A DNA stretch of 64,000 nucleotides from assembly GCF_902702915.1 (NCBI RefSeq), contig NZ_LR738849.1:1116001-1180000 (forward strand), read 5' to 3'. The stretch comes from Desulfovibrio sp. 86. Lineage in GTDB: Bacteria; Desulfobacterota; Desulfovibrionia; Desulfovibrionales; Desulfovibrionaceae. The position numbers and the translations under genes are program-made. Under the pieces are notes generated by a model, which saw nothing but the letters and a program-made list of their open reading frames with translations, ran no database searches and was not told the origin of the DNA. Positions 1 to 8,530 of the stretch are shown here, piece after piece; position 1 is the first letter of the stretch, and each line of letters opens with the position of its first letter.

Positions 1-2
1 AG

Positions 3-125
3 TGGGGCATGTTCAAGGGCAAGCTGGCCGATGTGGAAGCCCGCCCCTGGGTGGAACAGACCGATTTGCAGGAAGCTCTGGAAAAAATGGACTACGCCCT
101 CACGCGCCTTATCTCGCGCATGTAG
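3..125 (+). CDS. 3' end of an unidentified protein-coding gene
   Basis: An open frame enters from the left edge and ends at TAG 123-125, giving 40 visible residues (WGMFKGKLADVE... to ...LTRLISRM). It lies 15 nt upstream of rsmD on the same strand, so it is probably the preceding gene of the rsmD-coaD-miaA run. The visible tail is a plain amphipathic helix with no motif. I do not recognise the family. Confidence 0.55.
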   Translation, partial: WGMFKGKLADVEARPWVEQTDLQEALEKMDYALTRLISRM

Positions 126-140
126 GCATACGGGAGTACC

Positions 141-692
141 ATGCGCATCATATCAGGCCGCCTGGGCGGCCGGACGCTTAAAACTGTGGAAGGCGAGGGC
201 TACCGCCCCGCCATGAGCAAAACCCGCGAGGCCCTCTTTTCCATGCTCGCCGCCCGTGGACTTGTCTGGTCCACGGCGCGGGTGCTGGATCTTTTCGCGG
301 GCAGCGGCAGCCTTGCCTTTGAGGCCATCAGCCGTGGCGCGCCCCATGCCCTGCTGGTTGAAAACTCCGTGCAGGCCATGCGCTGCCTTCAGGCCAATGT
401 GGAAGCGCTGGGCGTGCAGGCCGAAACGGGCCTCGTGAAAGACGACGTGCTCAAGGTGCTCAAGCGCCCGCCGCAACAACCCTATAACCTGGTTTTTATG
501 GATCCGCCCTACCGCAAAAAGCTGGCCGAACCGGCCCTGCGGCTGCTGGCGGCCCACAGATGGCTTACCCCCGGAGCCTTTGTCACTGCGGAAATTGAAA
601 AAGAGGCAAGCTTTGCCGTGCCCTCCGGTTTCACCCTGGAAACTGACAGACTGCTGGGCCAGACCCGCGTCTGCATCTGGATAGCGTCATGA
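141..692 (+). CDS. rsmD: 16S rRNA (guanine966-N2)-methyltransferase RsmD
   Basis: A 183-residue class I SAM-dependent methyltransferase. The N-terminus MRIISGRLGGRTLKT followed by RPAMSKTREALFSML is typical of RsmD, which methylates G966 of 16S rRNA in the 30S subunit. The SAM-binding motif I is DLFAGSGSLAFEAISRGA (about residues 50-67) and the N-methyltransferase catalytic motif is FMDPPY (about residues 119-124). Length matches the family (about 180-200). The stop overlaps the coaD start (ATGA, 689-692), so translation is probably coupled; rsmD-coaD is a common bacterial gene pair. Confidence 0.95.
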   Translation: MRIISGRLGGRTLKTVEGEGYRPAMSKTREALFSMLAARGLVWSTARVLDLFAGSGSLAFEAISRGAPHALLVENSVQAMRCLQANVEALGVQAETGLVKDDVLKVLKRPPQQPYNLVFMDPPYRKKLAEPALRLLAAHRWLTPGAFVTAEIEKEASFAVPSGFTLETDRLLGQTRVCIWIAS

Positions 693-1228
693 AAATAGCC
701 ATGTATCCCGGTACGTTCGACCCGGTGACCAACGGGCATCTCAGCCTCATTCGCCGCGGCTGCGAGGTTTTTGACCAGCTCATCGTGGCTGTAGCCGACA
801 ATACGCCCAAGCGCCCCCTGTTCAGCCACGAGGAGCGTGTGGCCATGCTCCGCGAGGCCCTCAAGGACGAGCCCAAGGTCATTGTGGAACCCTTTTCCGG
901 CCTGACAGTGGAATATGCCGCCCAGCGCGGGGCCTGCGTTCTGCTGCGCGGGCTGCGCGCCGTCTCGGACTTTGAATACGAATTCCAGCTGGCCCTCATG
1001 AACCGCCGCCTGCAGCGCCATATCCAGACGGTCTTTCTCATGACCGACTACCAGTGGCTGTTCATCAGCTCCACCATCGTCAAGGCGGCGGCCAGCCACG
1101 GAGCGGACATCAAGGGTCTTGTGCCCGAAAACGTGCGGCTGGCGCTTATGGAAAAATACGAAAAAGGCGAGGTCGCCCAGGCCACCCCCTGTCTTGCCCC
1201 GCCCCACAGCGGCTTTCGCACCTCGTAA
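689..1228 (+). CDS. coaD: phosphopantetheine adenylyltransferase
   Basis: A 179-residue nucleotidyltransferase-fold enzyme that transfers AMP from ATP to 4'-phosphopantetheine, the penultimate step of coenzyme A synthesis. The substrate-binding motif YPGTFDPVTNGH (residues 6-17) carries the T/HxGH-type nucleotidyltransferase signature. The C-terminal ISSTIVK motif with the following G-x-D-I-x-x-L-V-P segment is characteristic of CoaD. It overlaps rsmD by 4 nt and is followed 7 nt later by miaA. The C-terminal tail is about 15-20 residues longer than in E. coli CoaD. Confidence 0.95.
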   Translation: MKIAMYPGTFDPVTNGHLSLIRRGCEVFDQLIVAVADNTPKRPLFSHEERVAMLREALKDEPKVIVEPFSGLTVEYAAQRGACVLLRGLRAVSDFEYEFQLALMNRRLQRHIQTVFLMTDYQWLFISSTIVKAAASHGADIKGLVPENVRLALMEKYEKGEVAQATPCLAPPHSGFRTS

Positions 1229-1235
1229 CCGCCGG

Positions 1236-2207
1236 ATGAAATCCATGCGGAACACGCATACCAACAGCGGGGCGGCACAGGCTGCCCCGCTGCCTGTCAT
1301 CTGCCTTGCGGGGCCCACAGGCTCCGGCAAGACGGCCGCCGCCCTGGCCATGGCCGACGCCCTTGACGGCGAGGTCATCAATGCGGACTCCCGGCAGGTC
1401 TATGCGGATTTTCCCTGCATAACCGCGCAGCCCACCACCGAAGAACGCGCCCACTGCCCGCACCACCTCTACGGTTTTTTGCCCACAGCGCAAAAAATCA
1501 GCGCAGGCCGCTGGGCCGACCAGGCCACGGCCCTTGTCCGCGACATCCTCGGCAGGGGCAAGACGCCCCTCCTGGTGGGCGGCACAGGGTTGTACTTCCA
1601 CACCCTGCTGCACGGCACGGCGCAGATCCCTCCTGTGGACCCGGCCCTGACCCAGACCCTCACCGACCGCATGGAAGCCCAGGGCGCGGCGCGTATGCAC
1701 GCCGAACTGGCCCAGGTGGACCCGGAATACGCCGCCCGCATCCACCCCAATGACCGCCAGCGCATCGTGCGCGCCCTTGAAGTGCGGCAGGCCACGGGCA
1801 AACCCTTCACCTGGTGGCACAAAAACGCCATGAGCCCCCCGCCCTGCTCCGGGCCGCTGCTGGTGCTGGATGCCCCCCTCGCTTGGCTGGAACCTCGCCT
1901 GGCCCGCCGCCTGGACATGATGCTTGACGCTGGGGCCTTGGACGAGGCCCGCGCTGCCCTTGAACACTGCGACGACGACGGCGCGCCCGGCTGGTCCGGC
2001 ATCGGCTGCGCCGAGGCCCTGGCCTTTCTGCGCGGCCGCCTGAACTTTGAAGAATGCCGCTCGCTCTGGCTGCGTAACACGCGCGCCTACGCCAAGCGGC
2101 AGCTCACCTGGTTTCGCGCCCGCAAGCAGGCCCTCTGGCTGCCCCCGGAAGATGTGGACGGCGTGGTCGCAGCCGCGCGCAGGCAATGGGGTGGGGTAGG
2201 AAGATAG
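1236..2207 (+). CDS. miaA: tRNA dimethylallyltransferase MiaA
   Basis: A 323-residue tRNA isopentenyltransferase that adds a dimethylallyl group to A37 of tRNAs reading UNN codons. The P-loop is GPTGSGKT near residues 27-34, followed by NADSRQVY and DFPCITAQPTTEE, the substrate-contact segments of MiaA, and GGTGLY in the middle of the protein. I chose ATG 1236 because the frame continues further 5' only inside coaD; ATG 1245 is an alternative. The family normally begins just before the P-loop, so the extra 20 or so Ala/Pro-rich residues are unremarkable. It ends the rsmD-coaD-miaA run; a family A palindromic repeat follows 27 nt downstream. Confidence 0.93.
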   Translation: MKSMRNTHTNSGAAQAAPLPVICLAGPTGSGKTAAALAMADALDGEVINADSRQVYADFPCITAQPTTEERAHCPHHLYGFLPTAQKISAGRWADQATALVRDILGRGKTPLLVGGTGLYFHTLLHGTAQIPPVDPALTQTLTDRMEAQGAARMHAELAQVDPEYAARIHPNDRQRIVRALEVRQATGKPFTWWHKNAMSPPPCSGPLLVLDAPLAWLEPRLARRLDMMLDAGALDEARAALEHCDDDGAPGWSGIGCAEALAFLRGRLNFEECRSLWLRNTRAYAKRQLTWFRARKQALWLPPEDVDGVVAAARRQWGGVGR

Positions 2208-2233
2208 TATGGTGAAATGTGCTGTTATGCTTT

Positions 2234-2293
2234 GTGGGGGAGGGACCCTTTTGAAAAAGGGTCTCCTCCCCCACACCCCCACCCCCTAAAACT
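2234..2293. repeat. family A palindromic repeat, copy 1
   Basis: A GC-rich hairpin: GGGGGAGGGACCCTTTT, then GAAAAAGGGTCTCCTCCCCC, followed by a C-rich CACCCCCACCCCC tail and CTAAAAC. The same element recurs at 19607-19665, 39415-39466, 45437-45477 plus 45627-45648 (interrupted) and 51896-51959. Here it lies directly 3' of miaA and could act as an mRNA 3'-end hairpin, but there is no proper U-tract. Confidence 0.85.
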
Positions 2294-2449
2294 TTTATGG
2301 TGTTTTAGTGGCAGGCAATGGGGCCTCTGATCTGAGGCGGGCATTGCAGAACCAGAGTTTTCCTGGCGATGCGGCAAACCCTCAAGCGGCCGCAACCCTG
2401 TTGCTGGAATGCTTCCGATTGCTTTTACGTATCAGACGGCCAAACGCAG

Positions 2450-2482
2450 GCAGGCGGCCCGCTCTGACAGCGGGCCGCCTGC
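2450..2482. terminator. strong hairpin downstream of carbonic anhydrase
   Basis: A perfect 14-bp inverted repeat, GCAGGCGGCCCGCT (2450-2463) and AGCGGGCCGCCTGC (2469-2482), with a 5-nt loop. It lies 52 nt beyond the stop of the minus-strand carbonic anhydrase gene and between it and the convergent miaA. No U-tract follows on either strand, so it is a candidate factor-dependent or RNA-stabilising 3' end. Confidence 0.55.
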
Positions 2483-2533
2483 AAATACTTTGAAGCGTCA
2501 ACCGCACAAAAAACTGTGCGACAACGCCCGCGT

Positions 2534-3187
2534 CTATGACGCGGCTTCCGACCTGCTCAGTGTCAGAAACTCGTGCTGGTCGGGATCATAGTATTCCATT
2601 TCGCCGGATTCGATATGGTAGAGCCAGCCATGGATATGCAGGGCGCCATTCTCCACCTTTTCCCTGACGTAAGGATAGGTGAGCAGGTTTTCAATCTGAA
2701 AGACAATGGAGAGCTTTTCCGTCAGACGCAGCAGCCTGTCCTTGTCGGCATTCTTGCCAAGCGCGAGCAGGGCGAGCTCCTTGGCCTTCTTGCCAAGTGA
2801 AAGCCACTTCTTGGTGTGGATGAGCTGTTCGCCGCTGATTTCCTTGTACAGGGCCTCGATGGCCCCGCAGTACGTATGCCCGCAGATGATGATTTCTGAA
2901 ATATCCAGGGTGGTGACGGCGTATTCTATGCCGGAGGCCATAGCGTGATAGTCTTCGTCCGGCTTGTGGGGAGCCACAAAGTTGCCCACGTTGCGCAACA
3001 CGAAAAGCTGGCCGGGAGGAGCGTTGGTTATAAGCGAGGGGATAACTCTGGAGTCGGCGCAGCCGATAAAGAGCGCTTTGGGATGCTGGCCGCTTCTGAC
3101 AAGTTCCAGAAGCTCGGCTTCATTCTTTTTGAAATAGTTTTTTTGAAACAGTTCATTGCCCTGCAACAGGCTTTCAACACTCTTCAT
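2534..3187 (-). CDS. beta-class carbonic anhydrase
   Basis: A 217-residue zinc enzyme interconverting CO2 and bicarbonate. The beta-class zinc ligands are visible: CADSR (Cys plus the Asp-Arg dyad) and GHTYCGA (His and Cys). I chose ATG 3187 because GGAGG lies 7 nt upstream; the in-frame TTG at 3190 would be too close to that Shine-Dalgarno. Length agrees with cytoplasmic bacterial beta-CAs. The gene stands alone, divergent from nhcABCD. A role in bicarbonate supply or CO2 handling during organic-acid oxidation is inference. Confidence 0.93.
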   Translation of the reverse strand: MKSVESLLQGNELFQKNYFKKNEAELLELVRSGQHPKALFIGCADSRVIPSLITNAPPGQLFVLRNVGNFVAPHKPDEDYHAMASGIEYAVTTLDISEIIICGHTYCGAIEALYKEISGEQLIHTKKWLSLGKKAKELALLALGKNADKDRLLRLTEKLSIVFQIENLLTYPYVREKVENGALHIHGWLYHIESGEMEYYDPDQHEFLTLSRSEAAS

Positions 3188-3870
3188 CAACGATCCTCCG
3201 TTATCGGTCAGGAGCAGCCGGCTCCATAGCCATATTCACCACAGGCGAACCTAAAACCGCACGAGCCCTTTCGAAAGAACATGTCTGGAACGGACGGCGG
3301 CTCCGGGCCTGCGGGCAATTTCGTGTAACACCCTATCCCTTTGAGCGTAGAGCATCTCGGAGTGCAGGTCAAGAGCCTCCAGGTTGCCCCCGCGCCCTTG
3401 CGGCGAGCGGCCACGCCAAGCGGGACGACGCCATAAAAATAATTATAATTTACAGAGCATTATCACAAATCTCCAGATCTGGTGAAATTTTTGCTTTGCC
3501 CTCATATGCGCCCGCAGGTCTTTTTTTTATTTCCCGCTGCCCCGGTGGCAGGGATTTTTTTTGCCCTCCAAAAAAAATTTCAAAAAACTCGCTGCCATGT
3601 GCCCTTGTGCGCAAGCTGGCCTCATATTCGCCTTAAGGCTTTGATTTGGTTTTTATTGGCGGAGAGAATTTAATGAAAATTTTCCCAATCTCCTTGTTTT
3701 TCCAAGCATGAGAAGCCATTCCAAGATTGACCCCTCCTTGACGTGTCTTCCCGCCTGCGATACCGTTGCAATATCTGCGTGTTTGCCCCCCGTAGGGATC
3801 GGCGGGGCCGGAGGATCCCGTCGCCAGGCGGCGGGTTTGGGGTAATGTCTGAATGCAAAAGGACAAGCAC
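3188..3870. other. intergenic region between carbonic anhydrase and nhcA
   Basis: About 680 nt with no convincing gene. It holds the carbonic anhydrase Shine-Dalgarno, an A/T-rich tract around 3437-3480, and T- and A-rich tracts around 3520-3590. A weak hairpin CTGCC-CCGGT-GGCAG (about 3537-3551) is followed on the plus strand by a T8 run. The nhc promoter must lie in the 3' part. Short open frames on both strands look spurious. Confidence 0.6.
3738..3766 (+). promoter_or_regulatory. candidate sigma-70 promoter for nhcABCD
   Basis: TTGACG (3738-3743), a 17-nt spacer and TACCGT (3761-3766) lie about 105 nt upstream of the nhcA start. The -35 is a 5/6 match; the -10 is weak. This is the best-spaced pair seen, but it is unproven. 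Confidence 0.35.
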
Positions 3871-4854
3871 ATGAGGAACGGCACATCACTGCTTCTGCTG
3901 GCGGCTATCGCCCTGGCTGGCGCGGCGTGTCTTACGGCGCTGGGAGCTGGTTCGGCAAATGCCGCAGCTCTGGAGCCAACAGACAGCGGCGCGCCATCGG
4001 CCATAGTCATGTTTCCGGTCGGCGACAAGCCCAATCCCAAGGGCGCGGCCATGAAACCTGTGGTTTTCAATCACCTTAATCACGAAAAAAAGATTGAAAA
4101 CTGCGAGACCTGTCACCACACGGGCGACCCGGTGGCCTGTAGCACCTGTCACACCGTGGAAGGCAAGGCCGAGGGCAATTTCATCACCCTTGAGCGGGCC
4201 ATGCACGCCACCAAGATCGCCAAGCGCGCCAAGGGCAACACTCCCGTCAGCTGCGTGAGCTGTCACGAACAGCAAACCAAGGAAAGGCGCGAATGCGCGG
4301 GCTGTCATGCCATTGTCACGCCCAAGCGCGATTCGGCGTGGTGCGCCACATGCCACAATGTTACGCCGTCCATGACGCCGGAACAAATGCAGAAGGGCAT
4401 TAACGGAACCCTTTTGCCCGGCGACAATGAAGCTCTGGCAGCCGAAACCGTGCTGGCCCAGAAGCCCGTTACGCCTGTTTCTCCCATGCTGGCCCCCCTC
4501 AAGGTGGTCATCGACTCTCTGGCCGACAAGTACGAGGGAAGCAACTTCACCCATCGCCGTCACCTGACCTCCCTCATTGAGGGAATCAAGGACGACAAGC
4601 TGGCCCAGGCTTTCCACAATCAGCCTGAGCTTCTGTGCGCGACCTGCCACCACAGAAGCCCGCTCTCTCTCACGCCGCCCAAGTGCGGCAGTTGCCATGC
4701 CAAGGAAATCGACAAAGTCAATCCTGGCCGTCCCAACCTCATGGCCGCCTACCATCTGCAGTGCATGGGTTGCCATAAGGGTATGAACGTCGCGCGTCCC
4801 AGAGATACCGACTGCACCACCTGCCATAAGGCCGCGCCCAAGAGCGCCGACTAG
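3871..4854 (+). CDS. nhcA: nine-haem cytochrome c, periplasmic
   Basis: A secreted multihaem cytochrome c of 327 residues with a Sec signal peptide (MRNGTSLLLL..., cleavage after SANA at about residue 31). The mature protein has exactly nine CXXCH motifs: CETCH, CSTCH, CVSCH, CAGCH, CATCH, CATCH, CGSCH, CMGCH, CTTCH. The arrangement is two tetrahaem c3-like blocks separated by a segment containing DNEALAAETVLAQ, matching the D. desulfuricans nine-haem cytochrome. I chose ATG 3871 because AAAGGA lies 7 nt upstream and it starts directly at the signal peptide; ATG 3853 is in frame. The family takes electrons from periplasmic hydrogenase/cytochrome c3 and passes them to its membrane partners encoded downstream. 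Confidence 0.96.
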   Translation: MRNGTSLLLLAAIALAGAACLTALGAGSANAAALEPTDSGAPSAIVMFPVGDKPNPKGAAMKPVVFNHLNHEKKIENCETCHHTGDPVACSTCHTVEGKAEGNFITLERAMHATKIAKRAKGNTPVSCVSCHEQQTKERRECAGCHAIVTPKRDSAWCATCHNVTPSMTPEQMQKGINGTLLPGDNEALAAETVLAQKPVTPVSPMLAPLKVVIDSLADKYEGSNFTHRRHLTSLIEGIKDDKLAQAFHNQPELLCATCHHRSPLSLTPPKCGSCHAKEIDKVNPGRPNLMAAYHLQCMGCHKGMNVARPRDTDCTTCHKAAPKSAD

Positions 4855-4868
4855 CATGGAGTAAGAAT

Positions 4869-5972
4869 ATGAAACGCAGAACATTTCTGACCATTCTGGG
4901 AAGCGCGGGCGTGGTCTCGGCCCTTGGCACCGCCAAGGTAGCCCAGGCTGGCCCCCACACTTTCCCATATTATGCTGACAGTTACGGAGTGCTGCACGAC
5001 ACTACCCGCTGCATCGGCTGCCGCAAGTGCGAAGAGGCCTGCAACAAGGTCAACCACCTGCCCAAGCCCAAAAAGCCCTTCAGCGACCTCACAGTGTGCG
5101 ACACCACTCGCCGTACCAGTGAATACCAATGGACCGTGGTGAACAAGTACAAGGTCAACGGCAAGGACGTGTTCCGCAAGTTGCAGTGCTTCCACTGCAA
5201 CGACCCGGCCTGCGCCTCGGCCTGCTTTGCCAAGTGCTTCACCAAGCACCCCAACGGCGCGGTGCATTACGACGGCTCGCAGTGCGTGGGCTGCCGCTAT
5301 TGCATGATCGCCTGCCCCTTCTACGTGCCCGGCTTCCAGTACGACGAAGCCTTTGACCCCCTGGTGCAAAAATGCACCTTCTGTGAGCCTTTGCTCCAGG
5401 AAGGCAAGCTCCCCGGCTGTGTGCAGGCCTGTCCCAAGGACGCCCTCACCTTCGGCCGCCGCAGTGACCTCCTCCGCGTGGCCCGTGCCCGCATGGCCGA
5501 CAGCCCCGGCAAGTACGTCAACTACATCTACGGTGAAACCGACGCCGGCGGCACCGCATGGATGGTTCTGAGCCCCGCAGTGGGCCAGGCCGCTGCCGCC
5601 ATTCCGACGGACGACGCGCCGCTGGCTGGCGAAGAACTGAAACAGCTTGGCCTCAACACCCACCTCGGCAACCGCCCCATGGGTGAACTGACCTACGGCG
5701 CGCTGGGCGCGGTGCCAATGATCGTGGCCTTCTGGCCTGTGCTCTTCGGCGGTGCGTATGCCATCAGCAAGCGCCGCGAAGCCATGTACAAGGCTGAAAA
5801 GGACGATAAGATCAAGGAAGCCCACGAAGACGTGGCTGCCGCCGTTGACGCCGCTGTGCGCAAGATTGAGGAAACCCAGGGGCCGGGTGCTGCCGACACG
5901 GCTCGCCGCGCCATGACCGAGGCCCTCAAGGCCCGGGAAACGGAGTGCAAGTGTCACGGGGAGGATAAGTAA
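4869..5972 (+). CDS. nhcB: HmcB-like periplasmic iron-sulfur protein of the nine-haem complex
   Basis: A 367-residue polyferredoxin subunit linking the nine-haem cytochrome to the membrane. It starts MKRRTFLTILGSAG, a Tat-like twin-arginine leader, and has four cysteine groups typical of four [4Fe-4S] clusters: CIGCRKCEEAC, CFHCNDPACASAC, CVGCRYCMIACPF and CTFC...CVQACP. A hydrophobic segment at about residues 278-306 (AVPMIVAFWPVLFGGAYAIS) probably anchors the C-terminus; a charged tail rich in Ala, Glu and Lys follows. It starts 14 nt after nhcA and abuts nhcC. It resembles HmcB of the Hmc complex. Confidence 0.92.
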   Translation: MKRRTFLTILGSAGVVSALGTAKVAQAGPHTFPYYADSYGVLHDTTRCIGCRKCEEACNKVNHLPKPKKPFSDLTVCDTTRRTSEYQWTVVNKYKVNGKDVFRKLQCFHCNDPACASACFAKCFTKHPNGAVHYDGSQCVGCRYCMIACPFYVPGFQYDEAFDPLVQKCTFCEPLLQEGKLPGCVQACPKDALTFGRRSDLLRVARARMADSPGKYVNYIYGETDAGGTAWMVLSPAVGQAAAAIPTDDAPLAGEELKQLGLNTHLGNRPMGELTYGALGAVPMIVAFWPVLFGGAYAISKRREAMYKAEKDDKIKEAHEDVAAAVDAAVRKIEETQGPGAADTARRAMTEALKARETECKCHGEDK

Positions 5973-7187
5973 ATGTCGCACCACAGCATAGTCATTCCTA
6001 CCAAGGACAAGCTGTTCAACCTTGGCGAGTTCTTCAGACCTACGCCGGGCAACATCATTACCGCCATCATCCTGTCGGTGGGTCTGGTAATCACCATTAT
6101 CCGTTTTACCATGGGCATTGGCTCGGTCACCAACCTGAGCAACACGCAGCCCTGGGGCCTGTGGATCGGCTTTGACCTTTTGTGCGGCGTGTCGCTCGCT
6201 GCTGGCGGCTACTTTACCACCGTGGCCTGCTACGTCATGGGCATGAAGCAGTTCCACTCGGCAGTACGTCCCGCCATCACCACGGCCTTTCTCGGCTATG
6301 CCTTCGTGGTTGTGGCCCTTCTGTACGACCTGGGCCATCCGCTGCGTCTGCCCTTCATGTTCTTCTTCCCCGGCACCACTTCGGTTCTCTTTGAAGTGGG
6401 CCTGTGCGTGGCCACCTACGTTACGGTGCTGCTCATCGAATTCTCCGTGGCGCCTATGGAATGGCTGTCGTCCAAGTTCACCTTCCTGCTCAAGTGGCGC
6501 AAGGTCGTGGTGCAGGCCACCATCGTGCTCACCATCTTTGGCGTGACGCTGTCCACCCTGCACCAGTCCTCGCTGGGCGCGCTGTACCTCATTGCGCCCG
6601 AAAAGCTGCATCCCTTGTGGTACTCGCCCTTCATGCCCATGTTCTTCTTCGTCAGCTCCATGGCTGCCGGATCTTCCATGGTCATTTTTGAAGGCATGTT
6701 CGCCCACAAGGGTCTGCACCACTACATGGACGAAACCCATTTGCGTGAAGCTGACGGCGTCATTTTCAGCTTTGCGCGCGCGGCTTCCTTCATTCTGTTC
6801 GCCTACTTCATGCTCAAGGTCATCGACATGCTTGTGCAGGCGAACCTGCCCTATGTCTTCTCCGGCTATGGCGCATGGTGGCTCGTGGAAATACTGGGCT
6901 TCGTGCTGCTGCCCGCCCTGCTCTACGCCAAGGGCGCGCGTGATCGCAACGTGACCCTGTGCCGCATTGCCTCGGTCAACGCGGTGCTCGGCATTGTCAT
7001 GAACCGTTTCAACGTGTCCATGATCGCCTTCAACTACAATCTGCCCTCAGCGGAACGCTACTTCCCCAGCATCTGGGAATTCTGCATTTCCATCTTTGTG
7101 GTGACGATGATTGTTACCGTGTACCGCTTTATCGTCTACCACATGCCGGTGCTGTACGAACACCCCGACTTCAGGGATGAGCACTAG
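5973..7187 (+). CDS. nhcC: HmcC/NrfD-like integral membrane subunit of the nine-haem complex
   Basis: A 404-residue polytopic membrane protein with about ten hydrophobic segments and no haem or Fe-S motifs, as in the NrfD/PsrC/HmcC quinone-interacting family. The ATG follows the nhcB stop without a gap (TAA-ATG). It is expected to connect the periplasmic cytochrome/Fe-S pair to the menaquinone pool or across the membrane. The length is close to HmcC of D. vulgaris. nhcD follows after 26 nt. Confidence 0.92.
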   Translation: MSHHSIVIPTKDKLFNLGEFFRPTPGNIITAIILSVGLVITIIRFTMGIGSVTNLSNTQPWGLWIGFDLLCGVSLAAGGYFTTVACYVMGMKQFHSAVRPAITTAFLGYAFVVVALLYDLGHPLRLPFMFFFPGTTSVLFEVGLCVATYVTVLLIEFSVAPMEWLSSKFTFLLKWRKVVVQATIVLTIFGVTLSTLHQSSLGALYLIAPEKLHPLWYSPFMPMFFFVSSMAAGSSMVIFEGMFAHKGLHHYMDETHLREADGVIFSFARAASFILFAYFMLKVIDMLVQANLPYVFSGYGAWWLVEILGFVLLPALLYAKGARDRNVTLCRIASVNAVLGIVMNRFNVSMIAFNYNLPSAERYFPSIWEFCISIFVVTMIVTVYRFIVYHMPVLYEHPDFRDEH

Positions 7188-7213
7188 TAGTCAATCCGAA
7201 AGAGGAGAATACT

Positions 7214-7366
7214 ATGGAATTCCATACTTTTTACGATTACTTCCTCTATACGAAGAACTGGGCCTACGTCATGATGTTCGTGGTGCTGCCCCTCTATGTA
7301 GTATACTGGAACTTTGTGCTGTTTCCCCGCAAAAAGGGACGTAACGGCGATTCCAAAGGGCACTAG
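7214..7366 (+). CDS. nhcD: small single-span membrane subunit of the nine-haem complex
   Basis: A 50-residue protein beginning MEFHTFYDYFLYTKNW, with one transmembrane helix (YVMMFVVLPLYVVYWNFVLF) and a short basic cytoplasmic tail ending KKGRNGDSKGH. A Shine-Dalgarno AGAGGAG lies about 7 nt before ATG 7214. Position and size match HmcD and nhcD, the last gene of the nhc operon. Its function is unknown beyond being a predicted complex subunit. Confidence 0.85.
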   Translation: MEFHTFYDYFLYTKNWAYVMMFVVLPLYVVYWNFVLFPRKKGRNGDSKGH

Positions 7367-7399
7367 GCCTTAACAGGGTCTGAATCTGCCTGAAATTCG

Positions 7400-7430
7400 C
7401 AGGGGGCGGCGTTGCAAACGCCGTCCCCTG
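7400..7430 (+). terminator. hairpin at the 3' end of nhcABCD
   Basis: An inverted repeat AGGGG-G-CGGCGTT / AACGCCG-T-CCCCT with a short loop lies 34 nt after nhcD. It is followed by TCATTT rather than a clean U-tract. Its position makes it the likely end of the nhc transcript. Confidence 0.6.
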
Positions 7431-7759
7431 TCATTTGGCAAGGCTTTTGCCCCCTGCGGCGCAGGCGCGGTTTTTTTTGACGCCCGGCATTTCGCTGCGT
7501 TTGCCTTTTGCTGGTCCTGGCTCGTGCCAGAACATCCAGCCCTTGAAAAAGGGACGTGCTCCGGCGCCGCAGCGGCCATGCCGAAAACCTTTGAATATGC
7601 CCGGCTTCGCGGGGAGCCCGCCCTCACGGGCAGCGGCACATTGAGAACAATTGCGGAGCGCATTGCGCCTTGCGAAGGCTTGCGCTATAGTTGACTGCGT
7701 AGAGTGGCTTCGGCGCGTTTGCCATAACGCATTTATGCAGCCATGAGCGGGGGGTTGAC
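7431..7759. other. intergenic region upstream of the methyltransferase
   Basis: About 330 nt without a convincing gene. It holds a T8 run near 7472-7479 and a possible -35 TTGACT near 7691. Short open frames on both strands have no family features. Confidence 0.45.
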
Positions 7760-8530
7760 GTGCGAAGATTTTATCAAGAAAGCTGGCAAGGAATTCCATT
7801 CACATCCTTTTCGCATATCTCCTTTTTCCATTTGGCGGAGCCCAAGTTTTACGCCGTATTTTATGAAGAGCTCTTTCGCCGGTTCAAGGATTGGGACGAT
7901 TTGCCTGCCGTCTGGCGCACCAACAAGCGCAAGGACGCCCGCTGGCTTATCGGTCAGTTGCGCGACCAGCTCGCCAGGGAAACCCAGCCGCGCACCGAGC
8001 CTGTGCGCGTGCTTTCCATCGGCAGTGGCGTCGGCTATATGGAAAAAATCCTTCTTGAAGAGCTGCCCGACCTGGAGCTGCACGTCAACGAGCCCAGCAC
8101 CGTGGGCATGAAGTGGCTGCGACAGCACATTCCCAACGAGCGCATCTATATCGGCCTGCCTCCGGCTTGTCTGCCGCCGGACGTTCACTATGACATGATA
8201 TATTTGTCCACAGTGGACTACGGCATCCCCACGAACGAGTTCACCCACCTGCTTCAGGAACTGCGCGCGCAGCTTACGCCCGGCGGTGAAATCATTCTGC
8301 TCTCCGCCTCACTGCTGGAAGAGGATTCCTTTATCGGGAGCTTTGTCAACGCCATCAAGATTTTCATACGCGGCATTCTGCATTACCTTGGCATACGGCG
8401 TCAGCAGTTCTGGGGCTGGCGGCGCACGCGCGATGAATACCGCCAGATATTCAAGCAGGCCGGGATGACGGAAGTGAAGGACGGCTGGCTGCAGGACGGC
8501 TTTGAAACGTACTGGATTCGCGGGCGTTAG
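7760..8530 (+). CDS. class I SAM-dependent methyltransferase of unknown substrate
   Basis: A 256-residue protein starting at GTG 7760, preceded by a G-rich tract. The SAM-binding motif is VLSIGSGVGYMEKIL (about residues 83-97), followed by an acidic beta2 end (ELHVNEPS) and a LTPGGEIILLSAS strand typical of Rossmann methyltransferases. A 75-residue N-terminal extension containing SFFHLAEPKFYAVFYEELF does not resemble a family I know. The C-terminus is basic and may contact a membrane or nucleic acid. The TAG stop (8528-8530) is also the first three bases of a family B repeat. No operon partner; substrate not predictable. Confidence 0.7.
   Translation: MRRFYQESWQGIPFTSFSHISFFHLAEPKFYAVFYEELFRRFKDWDDLPAVWRTNKRKDARWLIGQLRDQLARETQPRTEPVRVLSIGSGVGYMEKILLEELPDLELHVNEPSTVGMKWLRQHIPNERIYIGLPPACLPPDVHYDMIYLSTVDYGIPTNEFTHLLQELRAQLTPGGEIILLSASLLEEDSFIGSFVNAIKIFIRGILHYLGIRRQQFWGWRRTRDEYRQIFKQAGMTEVKDGWLQDGFETYWIRGR

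Noticed and set aside
3208..4070. Overlapping small frames upstream of nhcA on both strands
   Set aside because: No family features, compete with each other and with nhcA; the region is better explained as promoter and leader.
4851..6740. Long open frame on the minus strand opposite nhcB/nhcC (629 codons)
   Set aside because: Antisense shadow of high-GC coding sequence; His/Gly/Ala/Val-rich with no domain, while the plus strand encodes a clear nhcBC.
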